From NCBI GenBank assembly GCA_041395845.1, contig JAWKZS010000002.1, positions 124,001 through 188,000 of the forward strand: 64,000 nucleotides of DNA, given 5' to 3'. Shown piece after piece: positions 43,389-52,321 of this stretch. A program made the translations under genes and the position numbers. Source of the DNA: Ch67 sp041395845. GTDB lineage: Bacteria > Pseudomonadota > Gammaproteobacteria > Pseudomonadales > Ketobacteraceae. Numbering within the stretch: position 1 is the stretch's first letter; the number at the start of each line of letters is the position of its first letter. Under the pieces are notes generated by a model, which made no database searches, was not told the DNA's origin, and worked only from the letters and a program-made list of their open reading frames with translations.

Positions 43389-44084
43389 TTACTTGTCGTC
43401 ACCTTCACCGGCATGAGCCTTGCGGTGAAGAATGCTGGAAAATTCGTCGGAAAAGGTTTCGTAGCTGTGCAGCAGCCGGTCTACGTTGGCAGAGAACCGG
43501 TTATATCCCACAACCGCCGGAATCGCTGCAAACAGACCGATCGCTGTCGCAATCAGTGCTTCTGCAATACCGGGTGCCACCGCCGCCAGGGTCGCCTGTT
43601 GCTGGTTTGCCAGGGACAGGAAGGAGTGCATGATCCCCCACACGGTGCCGAACAGTCCGATGTACGGACTGGTGGAGCCGACCGTGGCAAGAAAAGGCAG
43701 ATGCATTTCCAGCTTTTCCTGTTCGCGCAGAAAGGCAACCCGCATGGCCCGCTCGGTACCTTCCATCACGGAGTCCGGATCACTGTTGAGATTCTTGCGC
43801 AGGCGGGCAAATTCCTTGAAACCGGCGCGAAAGATATTTTCCTGGCCGCTGTGGGGATTCGGTTCGGCATTGATCTGCACGAACAGCCGGCTCAGGTCGA
43901 TTCCGGACCAGAAACGCTCCTCGAACGACGTCATCGCCCGCTGGGCCTGCGACATGATGGTTTGGCGCTGCCAGATCATGTACCAGGACACGATCGAAAG
44001 CCCCAGCAGTGTGAGCATGACAAGCTTGACCACCCAGGAAGCATTGGCAATCAGACTCAGTACGGACATGGATTCCACGTTCAA
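43389..44084 (-). CDS. tolQ: Tol-Pal system protein TolQ
   Basis: ExbB-family proton channel that drives TolA. The 231-residue protein has three helices (about 12-38, 130-155, 165-190) with the conserved ATVGSTSPYIGLFGTVWGIM and GIAEALIATAIGLFAAIPAV regions. The start is TTG, just after the AAGGAG box and overlapping the ybgC stop; the first ATG is five codons downstream, and known TolQ proteins have N-termini of the longer length. Confidence 0.95.
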   Translation of the reverse strand: MNVESMSVLSLIANASWVVKLVMLTLLGLSIVSWYMIWQRQTIMSQAQRAMTSFEERFWSGIDLSRLFVQINAEPNPHSGQENIFRAGFKEFARLRKNLNSDPDSVMEGTERAMRVAFLREQEKLEMHLPFLATVGSTSPYIGLFGTVWGIMHSFLSLANQQQATLAAVAPGIAEALIATAIGLFAAIPAVVGYNRFSANVDRLLHSYETFSDEFSSILHRKAHAGEGDDK

Positions 44085-44518
44085 TTGTCTCCTTCGGATT
44101 GATCTGGCCCGGACAGTAGGCGGGCCTGGGAAAACTGGTCTTTGACCGGCGCTGGCAATAGGGCTGGTTTCAGATTCAGGGTGTCGACACAGGCGACTTT
44201 GATCTGGGCGTCACAGAGGATTTCATCGTCACGACGAACCTGCTGATGAAATACCACGTAGGTCCGGGCCAGCTGCGCCACGTTGGCGGTGACGGTCAAC
44301 GCGTCGTCCATCCGCGCCGGTTTGCGGTAGCTGGCGCTGACGCTGTGCACAACGAACTGCAGGCTGTCGGCACCCAGTTGCCCAAATTCGAACCCCAGCG
44401 TGCGCAACAGTTCCGTGCGCGCACGCTCCATGAACTTGAGATAATTCACATAATAAACAATGCCGCCGGCGTCGGTATCTTCCAGATAGACCCGAACCAG
44501 TATCGAAAATTCACTCAT
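44081..44518 (-). CDS. ybgC: Acyl-CoA thioesterase YbgC
   Basis: Hot-dog thioesterase at the head of the tol-pal cluster. The 145-residue protein has the active-site Asp in RVYLEDTDAGGIVYYVNYLKFMERAR, here cited in pieces: YLEDTDAGGIVYYVNY then FMERAR. It overlaps ruvB by 8 bp and tolQ by 4 bp. In E. coli it acts on short acyl-CoA and interacts with phospholipid-synthesis proteins. Confidence 0.94.
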   Translation of the reverse strand: MSEFSILVRVYLEDTDAGGIVYYVNYLKFMERARTELLRTLGFEFGQLGADSLQFVVHSVSASYRKPARMDDALTVTANVAQLARTYVVFHQQVRRDDEILCDAQIKVACVDTLNLKPALLPAPVKDQFSQARLLSGPDQSEGDN

Positions 44519-45554
44519 GGCCGAACAGATCCTGAGTGGATGCCTGGGCCGGGTTGGCCGGTGGATTGAGACCGAAGTGCAGCCAAGCCTGACGGGTCAC
44601 CACCCTGCCCCGTGGCGTTCGCATGATGAAGCCCTGCTGGATCAGATAGGGTTCCACTACGTCTTCCAGGGTGCCGGATTCTTCGCTGATGGCAGCTGCC
44701 AGGCTTTCCAGCCCCACAGGGCCACCATCGAACTTTTCCATGATGGTGAGCAGCAGGCGCCGGTCCATGGTATCGAAGCCATGGCTGTCGACCTTGAGCA
44801 TATCCAGCGCCCTAGCCGCGATATCCGCATCCACGGTGCCATCACCTTTTACTTCGGCATAGTCGCGCACCCTGCGCAACAAACGATTGGCGATACGGGG
44901 AGTTCCACGGCTGCGACGGGCAATTTCAAAGGCGCCCTCCGGTTCCATGGACACACCGAGAATGGCGGCGGAACGGGCTACAATGCGGGAAAGTTCTTCC
45001 ACGGAATAGAATTCAAGCCGCTGGACAATGCCGAAACGGTCCCGCAACGGGGATGTCAGCAGGCCGGCGCGGGTGGTGGCGCCCACCAGGGTAAAGGGCG
45101 GCAGATCGATCTTGATGGAACGGGCGGCCGGGCCTTCCCCGATCATGATGTCGAGCTGGTAGTCTTCCATCGCCGGATAGAGGATCTCCTCCACCATCGG
45201 GCTGAGGCGGTGAATCTCGTCGACAAACAGGACATCGCCTTCTTCCAGATTGGTCAGCAATGCCGCCAGGTCACCGGCCTTTTCCAGTACCGGGCCAGAG
45301 GTGCTTTTCAGGCTGCCACCCATTTCGTTGGCAATGATGTTGGCCAGGGTGGTTTTACCAAGACCCGGCGGGCCAAAAATCAGGACGTGATCGAGCGCCT
45401 CGCTACGCCCCTTGGCGGCCGAGATAAAGATTTCCATCTGTTCACGCACGGCAGACTGGCCCGTGTATTCGGACAGACGGGTAGGACGAATGGCCCTGTC
45501 GTGGGCATCTTCCTTATGAACGCTGGGTGAGATTATGCGATCTGACTCGATCAT
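44511..45554 (-). CDS. ruvB: Holliday junction DNA helicase RuvB
   Basis: AAA+ motor for branch migration of Holliday junctions with RuvA. The 347-residue protein has RPTRLSEYTGQ, Walker A GPPGLGKTTLA (near 65-75), Walker B LFVDEIHRL, sensor 1 VGATTRAG and the C-terminal winged helix (GFIMRTPRGRV). It directly follows ruvA (6 bp). Confidence 0.97.
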   Translation of the reverse strand: MIESDRIISPSVHKEDAHDRAIRPTRLSEYTGQSAVREQMEIFISAAKGRSEALDHVLIFGPPGLGKTTLANIIANEMGGSLKSTSGPVLEKAGDLAALLTNLEEGDVLFVDEIHRLSPMVEEILYPAMEDYQLDIMIGEGPAARSIKIDLPPFTLVGATTRAGLLTSPLRDRFGIVQRLEFYSVEELSRIVARSAAILGVSMEPEGAFEIARRSRGTPRIANRLLRRVRDYAEVKGDGTVDADIAARALDMLKVDSHGFDTMDRRLLLTIMEKFDGGPVGLESLAAAISEESGTLEDVVEPYLIQQGFIMRTPRGRVVTRQAWLHFGLNPPANPAQASTQDLFGHE

Positions 45555-45560
45555 GACGTG

Positions 45561-46178
45561 TTATGAGGCTTTGACCATGTTCCTGAGGGCCTGACGAATG
45601 ATGTCTTCGCTGCGCAACCCCTCAGTGTCCAGGGCTGCAATGGCTTTGGCAGCTTCCTGGGGCTTGTATCCTAACGCAATCAAGGCGCTTTCCGCCTCAG
45701 AAATTTCTATTTTCACCGAACGTTTTGTTGTTGACAGCGGCATGGTGGATGGTAACTGCGGCAACCATTGGCTAAATTCCTTAAGCCGATCCTGCATTTC
45801 TACCAGCAACCGTTCGGCAGTCTTCTTGCCAACACCGGGGATCCTGACCAGCGTATTGATGTCGTGATCCTGCACGCAGCGGACGAACTCGCTGCCTTCA
45901 ATACCGGACAGAATGGCCAATGCCATCTTTGGTCCAACGCCATTCACCTTGATCAACAGACGGAAGAGTTCGCGCTCTGCCCGATCGAAGAACCCATACA
46001 GCAGCTGGGCATCTTCCCGAACGACGAAATGGGTATGCAATACCACCGGCTGGCCGAGTTCCGGCAGTTTGTAGAGCGTGGTCATGGGCACGTCGATTTC
46101 GTATCCCACCCCGGCCACATCCACCAGCAGGCGGGGAGCCTGCTTTTCCAAAAGTATTCCGCTGATTCGTCCAATCAT
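45561..46178 (-). CDS. ruvA: Holliday junction DNA helicase RuvA
   Basis: Tetramer that recognises Holliday junctions. The 205-residue protein starts at MIGRISGILLEKQ, the family N-terminus; an in-frame start 90 bp upstream would overlap ruvC and is rejected. OB fold 1-62, helix-hairpin-helix motifs (VNGVGPKMALAIL, IPGVGKKTAERLL), C-terminal three-helix domain binding RuvB. Confidence 0.96.
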   Translation of the reverse strand: MIGRISGILLEKQAPRLLVDVAGVGYEIDVPMTTLYKLPELGQPVVLHTHFVVREDAQLLYGFFDRAERELFRLLIKVNGVGPKMALAILSGIEGSEFVRCVQDHDINTLVRIPGVGKKTAERLLVEMQDRLKEFSQWLPQLPSTMPLSTTKRSVKIEISEAESALIALGYKPQEAAKAIAALDTEGLRSEDIIRQALRNMVKAS

Positions 46179-46189
46179 GTCGTTTCCTG

Positions 46190-46714
46190 TCAAAGCCGCA
46201 TGCGGCCACGTCTGATCTTGCGCGCACCCGCCATCCGGATCATGCCCTGAACCATATGGGTATGACAAACCGCCACCCCAAGGGCATCCGCTGCATCCGC
46301 CTGGGGGGATTGGGATAGCCCGAGCAGATGGCAGATCATGTGCTGAACCTGGGTTTTGTCGGCTGCTCCGGTTCCCACGACCGCCTGCTTGACCTGACGG
46401 GCGGAGTATTCGTGAACCGGAACCTTATTGAGCGTACAGGCCACGATCGCAGCACCGCGCGCCTGGCCCAGCTTGAGGGCGGAATCCGCGTTACGGGCCA
46501 TAAAAACCTGTTCGATACCAACTTCGGTGGGGGAATGGAGACGGATAATCTGGTCGATGCCGCGGCAGATCATGTCGAGTTTTTCACTCAGATCCCGTGC
46601 GGTTTCAGTGCGAATGCAGCCGCTGTCGATGTAGATGAGTTTTGAACCTTCGGTGCTGATGACACCGTAACCGGTGATCCGGGAGCCGGGGTCAATGCCG
46701 AGCACTACCGCCAT
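46190..46714 (-). CDS. ruvC: Holliday junction resolvase RuvC
   Basis: Cuts Holliday junctions symmetrically. The 174-residue protein begins with the RNase-H-fold motif VLGIDPGSRITGYGVI (catalytic Asp 7) and has the further acidic residues in VGIEQVFMARN and DAADALGVAVCH. It heads the ruvCAB-ybgC-tol run. Confidence 0.97.
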   Translation of the reverse strand: MAVVLGIDPGSRITGYGVISTEGSKLIYIDSGCIRTETARDLSEKLDMICRGIDQIIRLHSPTEVGIEQVFMARNADSALKLGQARGAAIVACTLNKVPVHEYSARQVKQAVVGTGAADKTQVQHMICHLLGLSQSPQADAADALGVAVCHTHMVQGMIRMAGARKIRRGRMRL

Positions 46715-46852
46715 GGGGATGTGTGACCGCCCTATTTGTTCTGTGTGCGTTCTAGTCTAACAGCACAATCAGGCCTGTCACTTGATTTTGTTGGGATTTC
46801 GACGAGAGCAAGCAAAAAGCAGCGGCACCATGGCTGATGCCGCCCAGGGGGG

Positions 46853-47035
46853 TTACGCCCGGGATTCAGGCGTTTTCTCGCGAGCACCCACGAGTCCGAG
46901 CAAGCCGATGGCGAACATGAATGCCACCGCGTGGTCTGCGACGCTCTGCACCAGATTCGATGAATTCGCAAACATCAGCAGGATGGCAGCGAAGGCGGCG
47001 ACGAGGGCAAAGATCAGTACGTTGAGCTTTTTCAT
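46853..47035 (-). CDS. Small two-helix membrane protein
   Basis: A 60-residue protein: MKKLNVLIFALVAAFAAILL, a short polar turn (NSSNLVQSVADH) and a second helix AVAFMFAIGLLGLVG, then a basic tail. The ATG follows GGAAGGA by 8 bases, which decides the start (the frame is open 48 codons further upstream). It may be an inner-membrane regulator or envelope stress protein, but there is no recognisable family. Confidence 0.6.
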   Translation of the reverse strand: MKKLNVLIFALVAAFAAILLMFANSSNLVQSVADHAVAFMFAIGLLGLVGAREKTPESRA

Positions 47036-47339
47036 GGTGGCGTCCTTCCGGCCAGCGCCGGTGCGGTTCAGGCTGTTCCTTTGATGAGTGCAGTCTATCG
47101 ACCCCACTTCTACACCGTTATGAAATAGTACCGTCACAAATCGGGTACTGTGACCGCTCAGGAACCGGCGCCAATGCACACTCCTCCCTAAAGAAGCAGC
47201 TCCCGGCAGCGCCAGTGCATTGAAAGTTCGCGATAAAGTTCACAGGACCAGATGATTCAGCGAGCGTTCAGCCGGGAAACGCATAGACTAGCGCCACCTT
47301 GAACCACTTATATTTTTGACCACAGGAGCACATGCTTTT
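47036..47339. other. Divergent intergenic region
   Basis: This 304-bp region separates the small membrane protein and the glycine-zipper protein. It holds a GTCACA-10 nt-TGTGAC inverted repeat at 47133-47154, about 100 bp upstream of the small gene, and no clear promoter or gene. The repeat has the halves of a CRP site in the wrong order. Confidence 0.4.
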
Positions 47340-47882
47340 ATGAACAAGTCGATGATCGTAGGCACAGTACTGGGCGTGGGAATTGCCACCGCCGGTGGCG
47401 CGATTTCCGGCTATCAGTTGATGAAGTCACCCACTCACGCTGACGTGGTGAAGTCAGTGGCTGTCACCCAGAAGGTAGAAGTACCGCGCGAGGAATGCCA
47501 GGACGTGACCGTTACCCGGCAGCGCCCGGTGCAGGATCAGAATCGCATCGCTGGCAAAGCCATTGGCGCAATTGTTGGTGGCGTGCTGGGTAACCAGGTA
47601 GGTGGCGGTAACGGCAAGAAGGCCGCAACGGTGGTTGGCGCAGTGGCGGGAGGCTACGCCGGCGATCGCATCCAGAACAACATGCAGAAAGGCGATACCT
47701 ACACCACCACTGAACAGCGCTGCCAGACAGTGTATGACGTACGCGAAGATGTCACTGGCTACGATGTTACCTACCGGCTCAATGATGAGGAAAAACGGGT
47801 ACGCATGTCGTTTGACCCGGGCCAGAAGATCCCGCTCAAGGACGGCCAGCTGGACCTGACGCCGCCGGCTCCCCAGTCCTGA
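47340..47882 (+). CDS. Glycine-zipper 2TM domain envelope protein
   Basis: A 180-residue protein related to the rickettsial 17-kDa antigen / glycine zipper 2TM group. It has an N-terminal signal-anchor-like helix (MNKSMIVGTVLGVGIATAGGAISG), a central Gly zipper (AGKAIGAIVGGVLGNQVGGG and VVGAVAGGYAGDRIQNNM, about 76-115) and a C-terminal beta-rich domain with YDVTYRLNDEEKRVRM. No lipobox is visible. It probably sits in the envelope. A GGAG box lies 11 bases before the ATG. Confidence 0.75.
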   Translation: MNKSMIVGTVLGVGIATAGGAISGYQLMKSPTHADVVKSVAVTQKVEVPREECQDVTVTRQRPVQDQNRIAGKAIGAIVGGVLGNQVGGGNGKKAATVVGAVAGGYAGDRIQNNMQKGDTYTTTEQRCQTVYDVREDVTGYDVTYRLNDEEKRVRMSFDPGQKIPLKDGQLDLTPPAPQS

Positions 47883-47902
47883 TCCGCATCCTCCCTGAAA
47901 GC

Positions 47903-47932
47903 AAAAGCCCCGCTGCGATGGCGGGGCTTTTT
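47903..47932. terminator. Bidirectional terminator
   Basis: AAAAGCCCCGC and GCGGGGCTTTT form a perfect stem with an 8-nt loop and T-runs both ways, between the glycine-zipper gene and the convergent yebC. Confidence 0.92.
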
Positions 47933-47939
47933 TGTGTCG

Positions 47940-48689
47940 TTACTGGCTGATCTTTTCCATCAACGCTTCGGTGAAATTGGCGTTTGTGAAGACCGCCTGC
48001 ACGTCATCCAGATCTTCCAGCATGTCGATCAGCTTGAGATTCCTGGCGGCGGTCTCTTCGTCCAACTCCACCATCAGTGACGGTGCCATATTGATGTCAG
48101 CATGGGCCACCGCAATACCGGCTGATTCCAGCGCGGAGCGGACTTTGCCGAGAATCTCCCAGGGCGTGATGACTTCGATACCGCCATCTTCCTGGGAAAT
48201 GACGTCGTCGGCACCGGCATCCAGTGCCACTTCCATGACATTGTCTTCATTGGCGCCGGGCTCAAGCCAGATTTCTCCGCGCTTGCTGAACAGGTACGCT
48301 ACGGAGCCATCAGTACCCAGATTGCCACCACACTTGGTAAATGCGTGGCGAACGTCGCTGGCAGAACGATTGCGGTTGTCGGTCATCACGTTCACCAGCA
48401 CAGCAACACCAGCGACGCCGTAACCCTCGTAGGTAAACTCTTCCATGCTGGCACCGTCGTCATCCCCTACCCCACGCTTGATGGCGCGCTCGATGACGTC
48501 CCGGGACATGTTGGCGGTCAGCGCCTTGTCGACCACCAGCCGCAGGCGGGGATTATCCTCGATCACACCGCCGCCGGTACGGGCAGCGACGGTGATCTCG
48601 CGGATGAACTTGGTGAAGATCTTGCTGCGTTTGGCATCCTGGGCCGCCTTGCGGTGGCGCGTATTGGCCCACTTGGAATGGCCTGCCAT
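47940..48689 (-). CDS. yebC: YebC/PmpR family regulator
   Basis: A 249-residue protein that starts MAGHSKWANTRHRKAAQDAK, the invariant N-terminus of the family; residues further upstream in the frame are not conserved. YebC proteins act as transcription factors or, in some lineages, help ribosomes at polyproline tracts. It has the acidic middle and C-terminal domains (EVITPWEILGKVRSALE). It lies 4 bp after aspS, so the two form one transcript. Confidence 0.95.
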   Translation of the reverse strand: MAGHSKWANTRHRKAAQDAKRSKIFTKFIREITVAARTGGGVIEDNPRLRLVVDKALTANMSRDVIERAIKRGVGDDDGASMEEFTYEGYGVAGVAVLVNVMTDNRNRSASDVRHAFTKCGGNLGTDGSVAYLFSKRGEIWLEPGANEDNVMEVALDAGADDVISQEDGGIEVITPWEILGKVRSALESAGIAVAHADINMAPSLMVELDEETAARNLKLIDMLEDLDDVQAVFTNANFTEALMEKISQ

Positions 48690-48693
48690 GGGA

Positions 48694-50466
48694 TTACTCC
48701 TTGGGTTTGTTTTCTTCCCGCAGACGGATACCCACTTCGCGCAGCTGCTTGGCATCCACCGGCGACGGAGCCTGAGTCATCACGCAGGCAGCAGTTTGCG
48801 TTTTCGGGAAAGCAATCACGTCGCGGATAGAGGAGGCACCGGTCATCAGCATGATCAGACGATCCAGACCGAACGCCAAACCACCATGGGGAGGACAGCC
48901 AAACTTCAGCGCGTCCAGCAGGAAACCGAATTTCTCGTTGGCCTCATCGTCGGAAATTTTCAGGGCACGGAATACGGCCTTCTGCATATCGGGACGGTGA
49001 ATACGGATGGAGCCGCCACCCAGCTCGGTGCCGTTCAGCACCATGTCATAGGCGCGGGACAGCGCGGCACCGGGATCGGTTTCCAGCATTTCCACCGGGC
49101 AGGACGGTGCGGTGAACGGGTGGTGACAGGCCGTCCAACCACCATTGTCGGTTTCCTCGAACATGGGGAAATCCACCACCCACAGCGGTGCCCACTCGCA
49201 GGTGAACAGCTTGAGGTCGTGACCGAGCTTGATCCGCAGAGCGCCCATGGACTCGTTGACGATCTTGGCCTTGTCCGCACCAAAGAAAATGATGTCGCCA
49301 TCTTTGGCATCCAGGCGCTGCATCATCTCCATGACGATGTTGGTCATGTTCTTCACGATCGGTGACTGCAGACCCTCAATGCCCTTGCCCAGTTCGTTCA
49401 CCTTGATCCAGGCCAGACCTTTGGCGCCATAGATAGACACAAACTTGGTGTAGTCGTCGATTTCCTTGCGGCTGATGGTGCCGCCGCCGGGGACTTTCAG
49501 GGCCACCACACGGCCTTTCGGATCGTGGGCCGGGCCGCTGAACACCTTGAAATCCACCTGCTGCATCAGGTCGCCAACATCTACCAGCTCCAGGGGAATC
49601 CGCAGGTCCGGCTTGTCGCTACCAAAGCGTGACATGGCTTCGGAATACGGCATGCGGGGGAACGTACCGAATTCCACACCCAGCAGATCCTTGAACAGCT
49701 GACGGGCCATGCCTTCAGCCACACCCATGATGTCTTCTTCATTAATAAAGGAAGCTTCAATATCGATCTGGGTGAATTCCGGCTGGCGGTCGGCACGCAG
49801 GTCTTCGTCGCGGAAACACTTGGCGATCTGGTAGTACTTGTCCATGCCCGCCACCATCAGCAGCTGCTTGAACAGCTGGGGTGACTGCGGCAAAGCAAAG
49901 AAGCTGCCCTGATGGGTACGACTGGGCACCAAATAATCGCGGGCGCCTTCTGGTGTGGCGCGGGTCAGGATCGGGGTTTCGACATCACGGAAGCCCTGCT
50001 GATCCAGATAATTGCGGATCGCCGTGGTGACCTTGGAACGGAACTGCAGCCGCTCGAGCATTTCGGGACGACGCAGATCCAGGTAGCGGTACTTCAGGCG
50101 CACGTCCTCGCCGACATGGCTGTGTTCGTCCAGCTGGAACGGCGGGGTTTCGGCGGTATTGAGGATTTCCAGCTGCTTGCCCAGCACCTCAATCATGCCG
50201 GTGGGCATTTCCGGGTTTTCAGTGCCTTTCGGACGTGCACGCACCCGGCCAGTCACCTTCAATACAAACTCGCTGCGCACACGCTCAGCCAGGGCGAAAG
50301 CCTCAACGGTATCCGGATCGTACACTACCTGTGCAATACCTTCGCGGTCGCGCAGATCCAGGAAAATGACGCCGCCATGATCGCGACGGCGATGTACCCA
50401 ACCGCACAGGGTGACGGTCTGATCGATGTGGGATTCGTTGAGGTGGCCACAATAATGGCTTCGCAT
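48694..50466 (-). CDS. aspS: Aspartyl-tRNA synthetase
   Basis: Class II synthetase charging tRNA-Asp. The 590-residue protein has an N-terminal OB-fold anticodon-binding domain (VTLCGWVHRRRDHGG), motif 2 with FRDEDLRADRQPEFTQID, the bacterial insertion domain (about 290-420) and motif 3 GLAFGLDRLIMLM. Length is typical for the bacterial type. Confidence 0.97.
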   Translation of the reverse strand: MRSHYCGHLNESHIDQTVTLCGWVHRRRDHGGVIFLDLRDREGIAQVVYDPDTVEAFALAERVRSEFVLKVTGRVRARPKGTENPEMPTGMIEVLGKQLEILNTAETPPFQLDEHSHVGEDVRLKYRYLDLRRPEMLERLQFRSKVTTAIRNYLDQQGFRDVETPILTRATPEGARDYLVPSRTHQGSFFALPQSPQLFKQLLMVAGMDKYYQIAKCFRDEDLRADRQPEFTQIDIEASFINEEDIMGVAEGMARQLFKDLLGVEFGTFPRMPYSEAMSRFGSDKPDLRIPLELVDVGDLMQQVDFKVFSGPAHDPKGRVVALKVPGGGTISRKEIDDYTKFVSIYGAKGLAWIKVNELGKGIEGLQSPIVKNMTNIVMEMMQRLDAKDGDIIFFGADKAKIVNESMGALRIKLGHDLKLFTCEWAPLWVVDFPMFEETDNGGWTACHHPFTAPSCPVEMLETDPGAALSRAYDMVLNGTELGGGSIRIHRPDMQKAVFRALKISDDEANEKFGFLLDALKFGCPPHGGLAFGLDRLIMLMTGASSIRDVIAFPKTQTAACVMTQAPSPVDAKQLREVGIRLREENKPKE

Positions 50467-50514
50467 ATCACTATTACCTGTGTCTTTTAAATGAATTTGA
50501 TCCGGGCGGGCTGG

Positions 50515-50793
50515 TCAGCTGGCCGCGGCAGGAGTACTCGAACCGGATGCACTGCCGGAGGACGAGGAAGACGACGCATCGCCACCCTTTTCCACCAGGT
50601 TCTTTTTGCCGCCGGTTTTGAAATCGGTTTCGTACCAGCCGCCACCAGACAGGCGGAATCCTGCGGCGGAAATCCGCTTTTTCAGGGCGGCTTGCGCACA
50701 TTGAGGGCAATCCTTCAGGGGCGCATCGCTCATTTTCTGGATTGCTTCCAGCTGATGACCACAGGACTGGCATTCATATTCATAGATCGGCAT
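50515..50793 (-). CDS. FmdB family zinc-ribbon protein
   Basis: A 92-residue protein with an N-terminal CxxC pair (C8, C11) and a second pair (C29, C32), the FmdB/regulatory zinc-ribbon pattern beginning MPIYEYECQSCGHQLE. The C-terminal half is a Ser/Gly-rich disordered tail. Located 48 bp upstream of aspS, as is common in gammaproteobacteria. Function unknown. Confidence 0.88.
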   Translation of the reverse strand: MPIYEYECQSCGHQLEAIQKMSDAPLKDCPQCAQAALKKRISAAGFRLSGGGWYETDFKTGGKKNLVEKGGDASSSSSSGSASGSSTPAAAS

Positions 50794-50992
50794 TGACGAA
50801 AGCCTCCAACCCTACAATATAAACCATTGATTTATCGAATCTTTTGCAGGCACAACCAAAATCGGCAGCGCCCGACCGGAAAAAGGGGCCACATTATAAC
50901 GGGTTAGCAGCGATTGCGCAGTAGGCGGAATCCGGCGGCCTGGACAGGCGGACTCTATACTGAAGAAAAACCTCAGCTGCAGGAGCACGGTC

Positions 50993-52135
50993 ATGAGCAC
51001 TCCCCGCCAGGACGACGAATTCAACCGGGAATTGATGGAGGATTTCTTTCTCGATTTCCGCGACGCCCACCAGAACTGTGAAAACACCCTCATCGACCTG
51101 GAACAGGATCCGACCAATCCGGAATTGCTGAATGCCCTGTTTCGCTCGGTCCACACCATCAAGGGCAATCTGGTGTACGTTGGACTGAAGGATCTCACGC
51201 CCCTGATCCAGAGCGTAGAGGATGTGCTGGATGCGGTGCGCAAACACAGTCTGCGTTACGACGCCTCACTGAGCGACGTCATCATGCTGGCGATGGACAA
51301 AACCAAGGCCATGGTGGAAGCACGCATGAACAATGCCGCGATGCCACTGGACGAGTCTCAACTGACCCAGCTGTGCCAGCAGATCAGCCGCATCACGGAA
51401 CTCGACGCCAGCGAACGCACCAACCTGACAAGCACCATCCTGTCGCAGCTTGATCCGTCCACCCAACTGGTGCAACCAGCAACCACCGGAACGCGACGCA
51501 AAGCAGACCTGCCCCTCCAGCCCGACGAGAACACGCTGTTGCAGGCGTACGGTATCGAGGCCGACGATGACATCCGTTTCTTCCAGCACATGAGTCAGCC
51601 ACTGGAGGAGCGGTCCCGTTACTGGAAAGGACGGGCTGCACGTCAACTGCAACTGGCACTGGCCATGAATCAACTTGCCGGCGATCCTGTGGAGCCCGCC
51701 CAGCTTGCAGCGGCCGTCTACATGCACGATATTGCCATGGCATTTCTGCCGATCGCGATCCTGCACAAAACCACCAGCCTCACGGCAGAAGAATTCGCGC
51801 TGCTGCACGACCACCCGATCAGGGCATGGCAATTACTGGCACCCATGACGCGCTGGCAGCAAGCCAGTCTGATCGTGAAAGAGCATCATGAGCGCATCGA
51901 TGGTAACGGCTACCCGCAACAGCTTCAGGGCGACAGTATTTGTCCCGGCGCAAAGATCATGGCCATCGTCGACGCCTTTGATGCCCGCACCCACGAACGC
52001 GCCTACAGCGCTCAGATCAAGCGTCCTTTTATACGCGCAATCCTCGAAATCAACCGTTGTTCAGGCAGTCAATTTGCGCCGGATTGGGTCGATGTGTTCA
52101 ACGAAGTGGCGCGCCGACTGCAAAATCAGCCGTAA
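50993..52135 (+). CDS. Hpt domain fused to HD-GYP domain
   Basis: A 380-residue two-domain protein. Residues 1-115 are a histidine phosphotransfer domain with LFRSVHTIKGN (H54 predicted to be phosphorylated). After a linker, residues 190-380 form an HD-GYP c-di-GMP phosphodiesterase domain: MHDIAM (H245, D246; the usual Gly-Lys is replaced), LHDHP (near 272), KEHHERIDGNGYP (297-308) and VDAFDA. The metal ligands are kept, so activity is plausible. It suggests that a phosphorelay controls c-di-GMP breakdown. The gene is alone, with an AGGAG box before the ATG. Confidence 0.88.
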   Translation: MSTPRQDDEFNRELMEDFFLDFRDAHQNCENTLIDLEQDPTNPELLNALFRSVHTIKGNLVYVGLKDLTPLIQSVEDVLDAVRKHSLRYDASLSDVIMLAMDKTKAMVEARMNNAAMPLDESQLTQLCQQISRITELDASERTNLTSTILSQLDPSTQLVQPATTGTRRKADLPLQPDENTLLQAYGIEADDDIRFFQHMSQPLEERSRYWKGRAARQLQLALAMNQLAGDPVEPAQLAAAVYMHDIAMAFLPIAILHKTTSLTAEEFALLHDHPIRAWQLLAPMTRWQQASLIVKEHHERIDGNGYPQQLQGDSICPGAKIMAIVDAFDARTHERAYSAQIKRPFIRAILEINRCSGSQFAPDWVDVFNEVARRLQNQP

Positions 52136-52192
52136 TTTTCGCTTTTTTTGCGCCAGACCCTATAAAAACAGGGCCAAAACGCATTTTTCGAC

Positions 52193-52221
52193 TTGCTAGG
52201 TAGAAATTTCAGATCAATAAT
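52193..52221 (+). promoter_or_regulatory. Sigma70 promoter of the HU-like gene
   Basis: TTGCTA (4 of 6) and AATAAT (5 of 6) are exactly 17 bp apart. The start would be near 52228, leaving a leader of about 95 nt, with AAAGGAAG before the ATG. Confidence 0.65.
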
Positions 52222-52321
52222 TACCGGCGACTGTCCGGCCGGCCCCATTGCGAAATCCAGCATCCTGCTGCGGCGACACACTGGAAGACCGGGCACATAA
52301 CTACAATCAAAGGAAGCAAAC

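Noticed and set aside
47133..47154. GTCACA-N10-TGTGAC as a CRP binding site
   Set aside because: CRP sites have TGTGA first and TCACA second with six bases between; the halves are in the wrong order and spacing here.
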